Positions 36,321 through 49,773 of a stretch of 64,000 nucleotides of DNA are shown piece by piece. The number at the start of each line of letters is the position of its first letter. The stretch's first letter is position 1. Location of the stretch: NCBI GenBank assembly GCA_937888595.1, contig CALARK010000008.1, positions 186,001-250,000 on the forward strand, read 5' to 3'. The DNA is from an uncultured Sterolibacteriaceae bacterium. GTDB lineage: Bacteria > Pseudomonadota > Gammaproteobacteria > Burkholderiales > Rhodocyclaceae. The notes beneath the pieces are model-generated. The model was not told where the DNA came from, did no database searches, and saw nothing but the letters and a program-made list of their open reading frames with translations. A program made the position numbers and the translations under genes.

Positions 36321-36707
36321 TCAGGCTGCCTTGCCGATCAACTCGATGAAATACCCGTCCGGATCGGCGATGAACGCGATGATGGTGGTGCCGGCGTTCA
36401 TGGGGCCGGCTTCGCGCACGATGGTGGCGCCGAGTTTCTTCGCCTCGGCACAGGCGGCGTAGACATCGTCCACTTCGATGGCGATATGGCCGTAGCCCTT
36501 GCCGAGGTCGTAGCGGTCGACGCCCCAGTTGTAGGTCAGCTCGATCACCGTCTTTTCGCGCTCGTCGCCGTAGCCGACGAAGGCGAGGGTGAACTTGCCT
36601 TCGGGATAGTCCTGGCGGCGCAACAGCCGCATGCCGAGGACGCGGGTGTAGAAGTCGATGGCGCGATCGAGGTCGCCGGTACGAAGCATGGTGTGGAGCA
36701 GGCGCAT
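36321..36707 (-). CDS. gloA: Glyoxalase I (lactoylglutathione lyase)
   Basis: 128 residues, the usual length of the Ni/Co-type enzyme. Metal ligands are visible as H5 (LLHTMLR), E in VIELTYNW, H in GYGHIAIEV and E in GYFIELIG, with the glutathione-site region MRLLRRQDYPEGKFTLAFVGYGDE. It converts the methylglyoxal-glutathione hemithioacetal to lactoylglutathione. AAAGGATG precedes the start. It stands alone downstream of the EF-G paralogue. Confidence 0.95.
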   Translation of the reverse strand: MRLLHTMLRTGDLDRAIDFYTRVLGMRLLRRQDYPEGKFTLAFVGYGDEREKTVIELTYNWGVDRYDLGKGYGHIAIEVDDVYAACAEAKKLGATIVREAGPMNAGTTIIAFIADPDGYFIELIGKAA

Positions 36708-36755
36708 GGTGCTTCATCCTTTCAGTCGATGAGGCACCATTGTCGCCGCTCCGGC

Positions 36756-36778
36756 GCCGTCGCGCCAGCGCCGACTGC
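36756..36778 (-). repeat. Dispersed 23-bp repeat, copy 14 (degenerate)
   Basis: Four mismatches. Downstream of the EF-G paralogue, next to a 12-bp tandem duplication (GCCGGCTACTAC unit, 36782-36802). Confidence 0.5.
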
Positions 36779-36798
36779 TAGGCCGGCTACTACGCCGG

Positions 36799-38835
36799 CT
36801 ACTCTTCGTCTTCGCTCAGCTTGAAGCTGGACGCCAGCTTCTGCTGCACCGGCGGCGGCACCTGGGCGTAGCGCGCGAACTCGATGCTGTAGCTGCCGCG
36901 GCCGCCGGTCAGCGACTTGAGGCGCGAGGCGTAGTCGTTGATTTCGGCCAGCGGCACCTCGCCGGCGACGGCGACACGGCCCGGGCCGCGCGGCGTGGTG
37001 CCGGTGACGTGGCCGCGGCGCGACGATAGGTCGCCGGCGATGTCGCCCATCTGGTCGTCATGCACGTGCACGTCGATGGCCACGATCGGCTCCAGCACCA
37101 CGGCGCCGGCCGCCTGGATGGCGGCGATGGCGGCCTTCTTGCCGGCCTGGACGAAGGCGACTTCCTTGCCGTCGACCGGGTGGGTCTTGCCGTCATAGAC
37201 GATCACGCGCAGGTCCTCGACCGGGAAACCGGCAACGACGCCGCCCTCCAACGCCATGCGCACGCCCTTCTCGACCGCCGGCATGAACACGCCGGGAATC
37301 ACGCCGCCCTTGACGTGGTCGACGAACTCGAAGCCGGTACCGCGCTCGAGCGGTTCGATCTTGAGATAGACCTCGCCGAACTGGCCGGCGCCGCCTGACT
37401 GCTTCTTGTGGCGGCAGTGGCCCTCGGCGGCCTTGGTGATGGTCTCGCGGTACGGCACCTGCGGCGGCTTGGTGGCGAGTTCGAGCTTGTACTGCGACGC
37501 CATCTTCTCGAGCTTGTAGCGCAGGTGCATCTCGCCGAGGCCGAAGATCACCGTCTCGTGCGTGGTCGGATGGCGCTCCATGCGGAAGCAGGGGTCTTCC
37601 AGCTCCAGCTTGTGGAGGATCTCGAACAGGCGCTGTTCGTCACCCTTCTTGGTCGTCTCGACGGCGAGGCCCTGCATCGGCTTCGGGAATTCGAGCGGCT
37701 TGAGGTGGATGTGGTCCTCGTCATGCGAATCGTGCAGAACGGCGTCGAACTCGAGTTCCTCGACCTTGGCGATCGCGCCGATGTCGCCCGGCAGCAGTTC
37801 GTCGACCTCGACATAGTCCTTGCCCTGCAGTTGATACAGGTGGCCGACCTTGAAGGCCTTCTTGCCGTCGCCGACGAACAGCTGGGAATCCTTGCGGATG
37901 GTGCCCTGATGCACGCGGAACACGCCGACCTTGCCCATGTAGGGATCGACGATGATCTTGAAGACGTGGGCGAGCACGTGTTTGGCGGCATCCGGCTCGC
38001 GCTGGAACGCCTCGCCGTCCTTGTAGAACGGCGGCACGTTGGCCTCGGCGGGATTGGGTGCGAGCGTGGCCAGGACATGGAGCAGTTCGTCGATGCCGGC
38101 GCCGGTCTTGGCGGAAGCGAACAGCACGGGAATCAGGTGCCCTTCGCGCAGCGCCTTTTCGAAGGGCGCGTGCAATTCACCGGCGCTCGGGTCCTTGCCG
38201 TCCTCGAGGTAGCGCTCCATCAAGCTCTCGTCTTCCTCGACGAGCTGATCGATCAGTTCGCGGTGGGCGTGCGCCACCGTATCGACATCGGCATCACCGC
38301 TGTCATGTTCCATGACCTCGACGACCTTGCCGTGGTCGGGCGACGGCAGGTCGAGGAACTTGCAGGCCGGGCCGAAACGCTCGCGGATATCGGCCATCAG
38401 GCCGGCGAGGTCGAGGTTGTCGGCATCGATCTTGTTGATGACGATCATGCGGGCCAGGCCACGCGCGGCGGCGGCGCGCATCATGCGCTCGGTCATCAGC
38501 TCGACGCCGGTTTGGGCGTTGATTACGACCACCGCGGTGTCGACACCGGCCAGCGTCGCCATCGCCTGCCCGGCGAAGTCGGGGTAGCCGGGCGTGTCGG
38601 CGAGATGCACATGGACGTCTTCCCAGGCGAAATTCACCAGCGCGGACTGCAGCGAGTGGCCGGCGGCCTTTTCCTGCGTGTCGAAATCGCAGACCGTGCT
38701 GCCCTTCTCGACGCTGCCAGCCGCTGCAATGGCCCCGGCGCGCAGCAGCAGCGCCTCGGCCAGGCTGGTCTTGCCGGCGCCGCCGTGTCCGACGAGCGCG
38801 ACGGCGCGGATGGATGCGGTATGGAATTTCGGCAT
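36799..38835 (-). CDS. Elongation factor G paralogue (EF-G type II)
   Basis: 678 residues, a translational GTPase with G1 GHGGAGKTS, G3 DTPG and G4 NKID, and EF-G domains II-V (the domain IV region has GGAGQFGEVYLKIEPL). The switch I region is divergent: the canonical RGITI segment of housekeeping EF-G is replaced by HSLQSALVNFAWEDVHVHLADTPG. That is typical of second EF-G copies of uncertain role in translation. It is not in the rpsL-rpsG-fusA-tuf context. AGGGAG precedes the start; glmS lies 33 nt upstream and may be co-transcribed. Confidence 0.88.
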   Translation of the reverse strand: MPKFHTASIRAVALVGHGGAGKTSLAEALLLRAGAIAAAGSVEKGSTVCDFDTQEKAAGHSLQSALVNFAWEDVHVHLADTPGYPDFAGQAMATLAGVDTAVVVINAQTGVELMTERMMRAAAARGLARMIVINKIDADNLDLAGLMADIRERFGPACKFLDLPSPDHGKVVEVMEHDSGDADVDTVAHAHRELIDQLVEEDESLMERYLEDGKDPSAGELHAPFEKALREGHLIPVLFASAKTGAGIDELLHVLATLAPNPAEANVPPFYKDGEAFQREPDAAKHVLAHVFKIIVDPYMGKVGVFRVHQGTIRKDSQLFVGDGKKAFKVGHLYQLQGKDYVEVDELLPGDIGAIAKVEELEFDAVLHDSHDEDHIHLKPLEFPKPMQGLAVETTKKGDEQRLFEILHKLELEDPCFRMERHPTTHETVIFGLGEMHLRYKLEKMASQYKLELATKPPQVPYRETITKAAEGHCRHKKQSGGAGQFGEVYLKIEPLERGTGFEFVDHVKGGVIPGVFMPAVEKGVRMALEGGVVAGFPVEDLRVIVYDGKTHPVDGKEVAFVQAGKKAAIAAIQAAGAVVLEPIVAIDVHVHDDQMGDIAGDLSSRRGHVTGTTPRGPGRVAVAGEVPLAEINDYASRLKSLTGGRGSYSIEFARYAQVPPPVQQKLASSFKLSEDEE

Positions 38836-38868
38836 GATGCTCTCCCTTTTTTGAATTCTTCGGCGGGC

Positions 38869-40689
38869 TTACTCGACGGTAACCGATTTCGCGAGGTTCC
38901 GCGGCTTGTCGACGTCGGTGCCTTTCACTAACGCGGCATGATACGCCAGCAGTTGCAGGGGCACGACGTGCAGCACCGGCGAGAGCGGACCGTAGTGCTC
39001 GGGCAGGCGCAGGATATGCACGCCCTCCGATTCGGACACTTCCGAATCGGCATCGGCCAGCACATAGAGCTCGCCACCGCGCGCACGGACTTCCTGGATG
39101 TTCGATTTCACTTTTTCCAGCAGTGCATCGTTGGGCGCCACCGCGATCACCGGCATGTCCTTGTCGACCAGTGCGAGCGGACCGTGCTTGAGTTCGCCCG
39201 ACGGATAGGCTTCGGCATGGATATATGAAATTTCCTTGAGCTTGAGCGCACCCTCGAGGGCGATCGGGTAATGGTGGCCGCGGCCGAGGAACAGCGCATG
39301 CTGCTTGTCGGCGAAGCGCTGCGCCCATTCCGCGACCTGCGGCTCGATCTCCAGCACGCGCTGCACCGCCGCCGGCAGGTGACGCAAGGCCCCGAGATGC
39401 CTGTCCTCGTCGGCCTCCGTGAGGCGGCCGCGCAGCTTGGCGAGCACCAGCGTCAGCATGAACAGGGCCGCCAGCTGGGTGGTGAAGGCCTTGGTCGAGG
39501 CGACGCCGATCTCGGGGCCGGCCCGGGTGATGAAGCGCAGGGCCGATTCGCGCACGATGGCCGATTCGGGCACGTTGCAGATCGCCATCGTCAGCGGCTG
39601 GCCGAGTTCGCGTGCGTGGCGCAGGGCCGCCAGCGTATCGGCAGTTTCGCCCGACTGGGAAATGGCCACCACCAGCTGGCTGGCGCGTGGCACCGAGGTG
39701 CGATAGCGATATTCGCTGGCGATCTCCACGGTCGTCGGGACGCCCGCGATGGCTTCGAGCCAGTAGCGCGCCGTCATGCCGGCATGGGCGCTGGTGCCGC
39801 AGGCGAGGATCAGCACGCTGTCGACGCCGGCGAGCAGCTTCTCGGCATCGGCGCCGAACAGGCCGGCCTGCACGCTTTTCGCCGCGCCGGCCATTTCCAG
39901 CGTGTTGGCGAGCGCATCGGGCTGCTCGAAGATTTCCTTCTGCATGTAGTGGCGGAAGCGTCCGAGCTCGACGGCATCGGCCGACAGCTGCGACAGGGCC
40001 ACCGGCCGCTCGACCGGCGTGCCGTCGAAGCGGGTGACCTGCCAGCTGTCTGGACGCAGGTCGGCGAGATCGCCATTTTCGAGATAGACCATGCGCCGCG
40101 TCACGGAGAGCAGGGCGGAAGCATCCGAGGCGGCATAGTGACCCGCCTCGCCGATGCCGAGCAGCAGCGGCGAACCTTCGCGGGCGACGATCACGCGGTT
40201 GGGCTCGGCCTCGTGCAGCACGGCGATGGCGAAGGCGCCGCGCAGGCGGCTGACGGCGGCGCGCACGGCATCGGCCAGATCCGGCGTGGTCTTGAGCTGG
40301 CGCTCGACGAGGTGGGCGATGACCTCGGTGTCGGTATCCGAACTGAATACCTGGCCTTGCGCGACGAGTTCCGCGCGCAGGGCTTCGAAGTTCTCGATGA
40401 TGCCGTTATGCACGACGGCGACGCGGCCGGAAACATGGGGATGTGCATTACGTTCGGACGGTACGCCATGCGTGGCCCAACGCGTGTGGGCGATGCCGGT
40501 CGTGGCGGACAGGTCGCTGCTCTGCGCGGCGAGCTCGGCCACCCGGCCGACGCTGCGCAGTCGTACCAGGGCGGGATTGAGCACCGCCAGGCCGGCGGAA
40601 TCGTAGCCGCGATATTCGAGCTTTCTCAGTCCTTCGATCAGGGTGCCGACGATGTTGCCGGAGGCTGCTGCTGCGACGATACCGCACAT
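38869..40689 (-). CDS. glmS: Glucosamine-6-phosphate synthase (isomerizing)
   Basis: 606 residues. The start at 40689 gives the obligatory N-terminal MCGIV, whose Cys becomes the glutaminase nucleophile after Met removal. The glutaminase domain (HTRWATHG, GIIENFEALR) is followed by two SIS domains (ACGTSAHAGMTARYWLE, SQSGETADTLAALRHA) and the C-terminal catalytic end KPRNLAKSVTVE. It makes glucosamine-6-P from fructose-6-P and glutamine for peptidoglycan and LPS. It lies 4 nt after the glmU stop, with AAGGA as ribosome site, so the two form an operon. I saw no glmS ribozyme-like or GlmY/Z-type element. Confidence 0.95.
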   Translation of the reverse strand: MCGIVAAAASGNIVGTLIEGLRKLEYRGYDSAGLAVLNPALVRLRSVGRVAELAAQSSDLSATTGIAHTRWATHGVPSERNAHPHVSGRVAVVHNGIIENFEALRAELVAQGQVFSSDTDTEVIAHLVERQLKTTPDLADAVRAAVSRLRGAFAIAVLHEAEPNRVIVAREGSPLLLGIGEAGHYAASDASALLSVTRRMVYLENGDLADLRPDSWQVTRFDGTPVERPVALSQLSADAVELGRFRHYMQKEIFEQPDALANTLEMAGAAKSVQAGLFGADAEKLLAGVDSVLILACGTSAHAGMTARYWLEAIAGVPTTVEIASEYRYRTSVPRASQLVVAISQSGETADTLAALRHARELGQPLTMAICNVPESAIVRESALRFITRAGPEIGVASTKAFTTQLAALFMLTLVLAKLRGRLTEADEDRHLGALRHLPAAVQRVLEIEPQVAEWAQRFADKQHALFLGRGHHYPIALEGALKLKEISYIHAEAYPSGELKHGPLALVDKDMPVIAVAPNDALLEKVKSNIQEVRARGGELYVLADADSEVSESEGVHILRLPEHYGPLSPVLHVVPLQLLAYHAALVKGTDVDKPRNLAKSVTVE

Positions 40690-40693
40690 GCCA

Positions 40694-42022
40694 CTATTCC
40701 TTTTTGTGTTTGACGGGGCGCTTCCAGCCGGGAAGGGAAAGTTGTTTCGCGCGCGACAGGGTGAGCTGGTCGGGCGGCGCATCCTTCGTCAGGGTCGTGC
40801 CGGCGCCGAGCGTGGCGCCGCGCCCAACGGTGACCGGGGCGACAAGTTGCGTATCGGAACCGATGAAGACGTCGTCCTCGATCACGGTGCGGAATTTGTT
40901 GGCGCCATCGTAGTTGCAGGTGATCGTGCCCGCCCCGACATTGACGCGGCTGCCCATCGTCGTATCGCCGACGTAGGCGAGGTGGTTGGCCTTCGAGTGC
41001 GCGGCGATGGTCGAGTTCTTCACCTCGACGAAGTTGCCGATATGCACGTCTTCCGCGAGGACCGTGCCGGGGCGCAGGCGGGCGAAGGGGCCGATGATGC
41101 TGCCCGGGCCGACGACGGCGTCCTGGATCACGCAGTTGGCGTTGATACGCACGCCATCCTGCAGCTCGACGCGGCCTTCGAAGACGCAGTTGACGTCGAT
41201 GAAGACGTCGCGACCGCAGACCAGCTCGCCGCGCACGTCGATGCGGTCGGGATCGGCCAGCGTCACGCCCTGCTCCATCAGCGACGCTGCGATGTTGCGC
41301 TGGTGGATGCGTTCGAGTCGCGCCAGCTGGGCCTTGCTGTTGACACCATCGGTTTCCCAGCCGGCGGCCGGGTGCGCCGTGACGATTTCCATCCCCTCGG
41401 CGACCGCCATCGCGACGATGTCGGTCAGGTAGTACTCACCCTGCGCGTTGCGGTTGCCGAGTTGCGGTAGCCAGCGCGCCAGCGCCGCACCGGGCGCGAC
41501 GAGAATGCCGGTGTTGATTTCGCAGATCGCGCGCTCGGCATCGTCGGCGTCCTTCTCCTCGACGATGCGCGTGACCTGGCCATCGACGCGCACGATGCGG
41601 CCATAGCCGTGCGGATCGTCAAGGTGAGCTGTCAGCAATGCGAGGCGGTCGTCGCCGGCAGCATCGACCAGCCGCTGCAGCGTTTCGGCCCGGATCAGCG
41701 GCACATCGCCATACAGCACCAGCACGGCCGCCGTCCCGCCGGCGCCGACTTTTTCGAGCGCCGGCTGCGCTTGCAGCACGGCGTGGCCGGTGCCGAGCTG
41801 GGGTTCCTGTTTCGCCCATTGCAGATCCGGTGCGGTCAGCTTGTCGCGTACCTGCTCGCCACCGTGGCCGTAGACCACGCAGATGAGGTTGGCGCACAGG
41901 GAACGCGCCGTATCGACGACATGCGCCAGCATCGGCTTGCCGGCGATCGGGTGCAGCACCTTGGGCAGGTCGGAGCGCATGCGCTTGCCCTGCCCGGCCG
42001 CGAGAATGACGACATTGAGCAT
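40694..42022 (-). CDS. glmU: Bifunctional GlcN-1-P acetyltransferase / UDP-GlcNAc pyrophosphorylase
   Basis: 442 residues from ATG 42022. The N-terminal uridyltransferase domain has LAAGQGKRMRSDLPKVLHP and LYGDVPLI. The C-terminal left-handed beta helix has IGPFARLRPGTVLAEDVHIGNFVEVK and GAGTITCNYDGANKFRTVI. Two oddities are visible. A repeat copy (41730-41754) encodes EKVGAGGTA between the QLGTGHA and VLVLYGDVP motifs. The helix between CVIQDAVVG and IGPFARLRPG is about 18 residues shorter than in E. coli GlmU, equal to one coil. The acetyl-CoA site region and C-terminal basic tail look intact. It makes UDP-GlcNAc with GlmS next door. Confidence 0.92.
   Translation of the reverse strand: MLNVVILAAGQGKRMRSDLPKVLHPIAGKPMLAHVVDTARSLCANLICVVYGHGGEQVRDKLTAPDLQWAKQEPQLGTGHAVLQAQPALEKVGAGGTAAVLVLYGDVPLIRAETLQRLVDAAGDDRLALLTAHLDDPHGYGRIVRVDGQVTRIVEEKDADDAERAICEINTGILVAPGAALARWLPQLGNRNAQGEYYLTDIVAMAVAEGMEIVTAHPAAGWETDGVNSKAQLARLERIHQRNIAASLMEQGVTLADPDRIDVRGELVCGRDVFIDVNCVFEGRVELQDGVRINANCVIQDAVVGPGSIIGPFARLRPGTVLAEDVHIGNFVEVKNSTIAAHSKANHLAYVGDTTMGSRVNVGAGTITCNYDGANKFRTVIEDDVFIGSDTQLVAPVTVGRGATLGAGTTLTKDAPPDQLTLSRAKQLSLPGWKRPVKHKKE
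41730..41754 (-). repeat. Dispersed 23-bp repeat, copy 15
   Basis: Exact consensus with two extra A. Sense in glmU, encoding KVGAGGTA in the uridyltransferase domain. Confidence 0.9.
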
Positions 42023-42051
42023 GGCTTGGACTCCGTTCTGCCTGCAGGCGG

Positions 42052-43512
42052 TCAACGTGGCAGGCTGCTCGTCCCCATCAGGAACTCGTCGACCGCGCGG
42101 GCGCACTGGCGGCCCTCGCGAATCGCCCAGACCACCAGCGACTGGCCGCGGCGCATGTCGCCCGCCGCGAAGACCTTGGCAACGTTCGTCGCGTAGCAGC
42201 CGGCGCCCTCTGTCGTCGCCGCGGCATTGCCGCGGCTATCCTTCGCGACGCCGAAGCCGTCGAGCACCGAGGCGATGGGATTCGTGAAGCCCATGGCGAG
42301 GAAGACGAGGTCGGCCTTGAGCTCGAACTCGGAGCCGGGGATTTCCTTCATCTTGCCGTCGCTCCAGTCGAGGCGCACGCACTTGATGGACTGGAGCTTG
42401 CCGTTCTCACCCACGAACTCCTTGGTCGCGATCGACCAGTCGCGCGAACACCCTTCGTCATGGGACGAGGAGGTACGCAGCTTGTTCGGCCAGTAGGGCC
42501 AAACCAGCGGCTTGTTTTCGAGTTCGGGCGGACGCGGCATCAGCTCGATCTGGGTGATCGACGCGGCACCGTGGCGGTTGGACGTCCCCACGCAGTCGGA
42601 GCCGGTATCACCGCCGCCGATGACAACGACGTGCTTGCCCTGCGCGTTGAGCGGATTCTTTTTTCCGCCACCGACTTGCTTGTTCTGCGGGATCAGGAAT
42701 TCGAGCGCGAAATGCACGCCTTCCAGTTCGCGGCCGGGAATCGGCAGGTCTCGCGGCGTCTCGGAACCGCCGGCGAGCACCACGGCATCGAAGTCCTTCA
42801 TCAGCTTGGCGGGCGCGATGACCTTGGTGGCGTCGTTCACCACGCCTTTGGGCATGTCGGCGCCGACCAGAGTCTTGAGCTGGAACCTGACACCCTCGGC
42901 CTTGAGCTGGGCGGCACGCCACTCGATCAGGCGCTTGTCGAGCTTGAAGTCGGGGATACCGTAGCGCAACAGGCCGCCGATGGCGTCGTTCTTCTCGAAC
43001 ACCGTGACGTCGTGGCCGGCGCGCGCCAGCTGCTGGGCGGCGGCCAGGCCCGCCGGGCCGGAGCCGACGACGGCGACCTTCTTGCCGGTCTTGACAGCGG
43101 CCGGCTGCGGCACGACCCAGCCGTTCTCGCCGGCCTTGTCGATGATCGCGTGCTCGATCGACTTGATGCCGACCGGCTCGGCGTTCACGCCCAGCGTGCA
43201 AGCCGCCTCGCAGGGTGCCGGGCAGATGCGGCTGGTGAACTCGGGGAAGTTGTTGGTCGAGTGCAGGGTGTCGATCGCCTCGCGCCACTTTCCCTTGTAG
43301 ACCAGGTCGTTCCAGTCGGGAATCAGGTTGTTGATGGGGCAGCCGTTGTTGCAGAACGGGATGCCGCAGTCCATGCAGCGCGCGCCCTGGGTCTTGGCCT
43401 CGTCGTCCTTGAGGTGGCCGACGAATTCGCGGTAATGCTTGAGCCGCTGTTCGACCGGCTCGTAGCTTTCTGAGAGGCGTTCGAACTCGAGGAATCCGGT
43501 GGGCTTGCCCAT
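42052..43512 (-). CDS. gltD: Glutamate synthase (NADPH) small subunit
   Basis: 486 residues. The N-terminal Fe-S region has CMDCGIPFCNNGCP and CPAPCEAACTLG. Two Rossmann motifs bind FAD (VAVVGSGPAGLAAAQQLARAGHDVTVFE) and NADPH (VVVIGGGDTGSDCVGTS), and a C-terminal FAD segment reads VFAAGDMRRGQSLVVWAI. It passes electrons from NADPH to GltB. It follows gltB by one base, a tight operon, and is itself followed 29 nt later by glmU. Confidence 0.95.
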   Translation of the reverse strand: MGKPTGFLEFERLSESYEPVEQRLKHYREFVGHLKDDEAKTQGARCMDCGIPFCNNGCPINNLIPDWNDLVYKGKWREAIDTLHSTNNFPEFTSRICPAPCEAACTLGVNAEPVGIKSIEHAIIDKAGENGWVVPQPAAVKTGKKVAVVGSGPAGLAAAQQLARAGHDVTVFEKNDAIGGLLRYGIPDFKLDKRLIEWRAAQLKAEGVRFQLKTLVGADMPKGVVNDATKVIAPAKLMKDFDAVVLAGGSETPRDLPIPGRELEGVHFALEFLIPQNKQVGGGKKNPLNAQGKHVVVIGGGDTGSDCVGTSNRHGAASITQIELMPRPPELENKPLVWPYWPNKLRTSSSHDEGCSRDWSIATKEFVGENGKLQSIKCVRLDWSDGKMKEIPGSEFELKADLVFLAMGFTNPIASVLDGFGVAKDSRGNAAATTEGAGCYATNVAKVFAAGDMRRGQSLVVWAIREGRQCARAVDEFLMGTSSLPR

Positions 43513-43513
43513 G

Positions 43514-48142
<4,629 letters not shown>

Positions 48143-48169
48143 CGTGCGGTTCCTGGAAGTACGGCCGTG

Positions 48170-48197
48170 AAAAAAGCCGGGGCCAAGAGCCCCAGCC
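48170..48197 (-). terminator. gltB: Intrinsic terminator-like hairpin in the gltB leader
   Basis: On the minus strand an 8-bp GC-rich stem (GCTGGGGC with GCCCCGGC, one G-U pair) closes a 5-nt loop and is followed by six T. It sits between the candidate gltB promoter (48223-48251) and the gltB ribosome site, so it would be transcribed in the gltB leader and may act as an attenuator. Alternatively it only ends gdhA read-through. Confidence 0.65.
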
Positions 48198-48222
48198 TAG
48201 CTAAACGACAGGCGAACCGCAA

Positions 48223-48251
48223 AATATACCGGTATTCAGACCCCGGCTCAA
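48223..48251 (-). promoter_or_regulatory. gltB: Candidate sigma70 promoter of gltB
   Basis: Minus strand TTGAGC (48246-48251), 17-nt spacer, TATATT (48223-48228). The expected start is near 48216, giving a leader of roughly 75 nt that contains the terminator-like hairpin. Confidence 0.6.
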
Positions 48252-48267
48252 TACCTCAAGGCCCGGT

Positions 48268-48287
48268 CGGCGGGTTTCCGCCCGCCG
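48268..48287 (-). terminator. gdhA: Hairpin downstream of gdhA
   Basis: A perfect 7-bp stem CGGCGGG/CCCGCCG with a 6-nt loop, 21 nt after the gdhA stop. It has no T-run, so it may be a 3'-end stabiliser or a Rho-dependent end rather than an intrinsic terminator. Confidence 0.45.
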
Positions 48288-48308
48288 CCGCGATCCCATA
48301 GGGGACCG

Positions 48309-49649
48309 TTAAAAGACCCCCTGCTGCGTCATCGCATCGGCCACCTTGACGAAACCGGCAATGTTCGCACCCGACACGTAGTTGACGAAACCGTCTTGCT
48401 CGCCATAGCGCACGCAATTGGCATGGATATCGCGCATAATGACGTGCAGGCGATCATCGACCTCCTCGCGCTCCCAAGGCAGGCGCATGGCGTTCTGGGT
48501 CATTTCCAGGCCGGATGTCGCGACGCCGCCGGCATTGGATGCCTTGCCCGGTGCATAGAGAATTTTTGCAGCGAGGAAAACATCGACGGCCTCGAGCGTC
48601 GACGGCATGTTGGCGCCCTCGGCAACACATTTGACGCCATTCTTCACCAGTTCGCGGGCATCATCGCCATCCAGTTCGTTCTGCGTCGCGCAAGGCAAGG
48701 CAATGTCGACTGGTACCCCCCAAGGCCGCTTGCCCGCCACATACTTGAGACCGAGACGCTCGGCGTATTCTGAAACGCGTCCGTAATGGTTGTTCTTGAT
48801 GTCCATCAGGATGTCGAGCTTTTCGCGCGTAAAACCGTCCTCGTCGATCACCGTCCCCTGCGAGTCGGAACAGGTCACCACCTTGCCACCCAGCTCGAGG
48901 ATTTTTTCGATCGCGTATTGCGCCACGTTGCCCGAGCCCGAAACCGAAACCCGCATGCCATCGAAAGACATGTCCTTGCGTGCCAGCATGTCCTGCACGA
49001 AATACACCAGGCCATAACCGGTGGCTTCAGGACGAATCAGGCTGCCGCCGAACGTCAGCCCCTTGCCGGTGAACACGCATGCTGCGTTGTTTGAAAGCTT
49101 CTTCATCATCCCGGCCATGAAACCGACTTCACGACCGCCAACGCCGATATCGCCCGCCGGTACATCGGTATCCGGCCCCAGGTGCCGGTAAAGCTCGATC
49201 ATCAGGGCCTGGCAGAAGCGCATCACTTCATTGCGGCTCTTGCCTTTCGGGTCGAAGTCGGATCCCCCCTTGCCGCCGCCCATCGGCAATGTCGTCAGGG
49301 CATTCTTGAACGTCTGCTCGAAGGCGAGGAACTTGAGGATGGAAAGATTCACCGAGGGGTGGAAACGCATGCCACCCTTGTAGGGGCCGATCGTCGAACT
49401 GTGCTGGATCCGAAAGGCGCGATTCACATGACTTTCGCCTTTGTCATCCGTCCAGGCGACACGAAACTGGATCACCCGCTCCGGCTCGACCAGTCGTTCG
49501 AGCAAGGCGGCTTCGGCATAGCGCGGATGCGCACCGATGAAATCCCAAAGGCTACCCATCACCTCCTGTACTGCCTGGAGAAACTCGGGCTGGTTGGCGT
49601 CCCTCGCCCGGACATAATCCATGAAATCAGACAATTTTTTGTATTTCAC
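48309..49649 (-). CDS. gdhA: NADP-type glutamate dehydrogenase
   Basis: 446 residues from a GTG start at 49649 with AAGGGAG 6 nt upstream. Hexameric GDH features are PYKGGMRFHPSVNLSILKFLAFEQTFKNALTTLPMGGGKGGSDFDPKGKS, with the catalytic Lys in GGGKGGSDFDPKGKS and D in PAGDIGVGGREVGF, and the NADP fold SVSGSGNVAQYAIEKILELGGKVVTCSDS. It forms glutamate from ammonia and 2-oxoglutarate. It lies directly upstream of gltB, so both ammonium assimilation routes are adjacent but appear to have separate promoters. Confidence 0.96.
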   Translation of the reverse strand: MKYKKLSDFMDYVRARDANQPEFLQAVQEVMGSLWDFIGAHPRYAEAALLERLVEPERVIQFRVAWTDDKGESHVNRAFRIQHSSTIGPYKGGMRFHPSVNLSILKFLAFEQTFKNALTTLPMGGGKGGSDFDPKGKSRNEVMRFCQALMIELYRHLGPDTDVPAGDIGVGGREVGFMAGMMKKLSNNAACVFTGKGLTFGGSLIRPEATGYGLVYFVQDMLARKDMSFDGMRVSVSGSGNVAQYAIEKILELGGKVVTCSDSQGTVIDEDGFTREKLDILMDIKNNHYGRVSEYAERLGLKYVAGKRPWGVPVDIALPCATQNELDGDDARELVKNGVKCVAEGANMPSTLEAVDVFLAAKILYAPGKASNAGGVATSGLEMTQNAMRLPWEREEVDDRLHVIMRDIHANCVRYGEQDGFVNYVSGANIAGFVKVADAMTQQGVF

Positions 49650-49728
49650 GATTCACTCCCTTTCTTTCAGGATCATTGCCGGCACCCGACTGCACCGATC
49701 GAGTGCGCGCACCAAATTTGGGCATTCG

Positions 49729-49757
49729 AATATACCCACCCATTCAGAACTTCGCAA
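49729..49757 (-). promoter_or_regulatory. gdhA: Candidate sigma70 promoter of gdhA
   Basis: Minus strand TTGCGA (49752-49757), 17-nt spacer, TATATT (49729-49734), about 80 nt before the GTG start. The -35 box lies within the palindrome at 49751-49763. Confidence 0.6.
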
Positions 49758-49763
49758 TGCGAA
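49751..49763. promoter_or_regulatory. Palindrome over the gdhA -35 box
   Basis: TTCGCA-A-TGCGAA is a perfect 13-bp palindrome covering the -35 element. It is nested in a wider inverted repeat, ACCCAT to ATGGGT. Operator candidate for nitrogen- or 2-oxoglutarate-linked control; the factor is unknown. Confidence 0.35.
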
Positions 49764-49773
49764 TATGGGTTTT

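Noticed and set aside
36782..36802. 12-bp tandem duplication after the EF-G paralogue as a mobile-element scar
   Set aside because: Too short and without flanking features; simple slippage explains it.
38869..40693. glmS ribozyme or other riboswitch upstream of glmS
   Set aside because: Only 4 nt separate glmU and glmS, leaving no room for a leader element.
42655..42680. CCGCCACCGACTT in gltD as a repeat copy
   Set aside because: Only half of the motif is present and the rest does not align.
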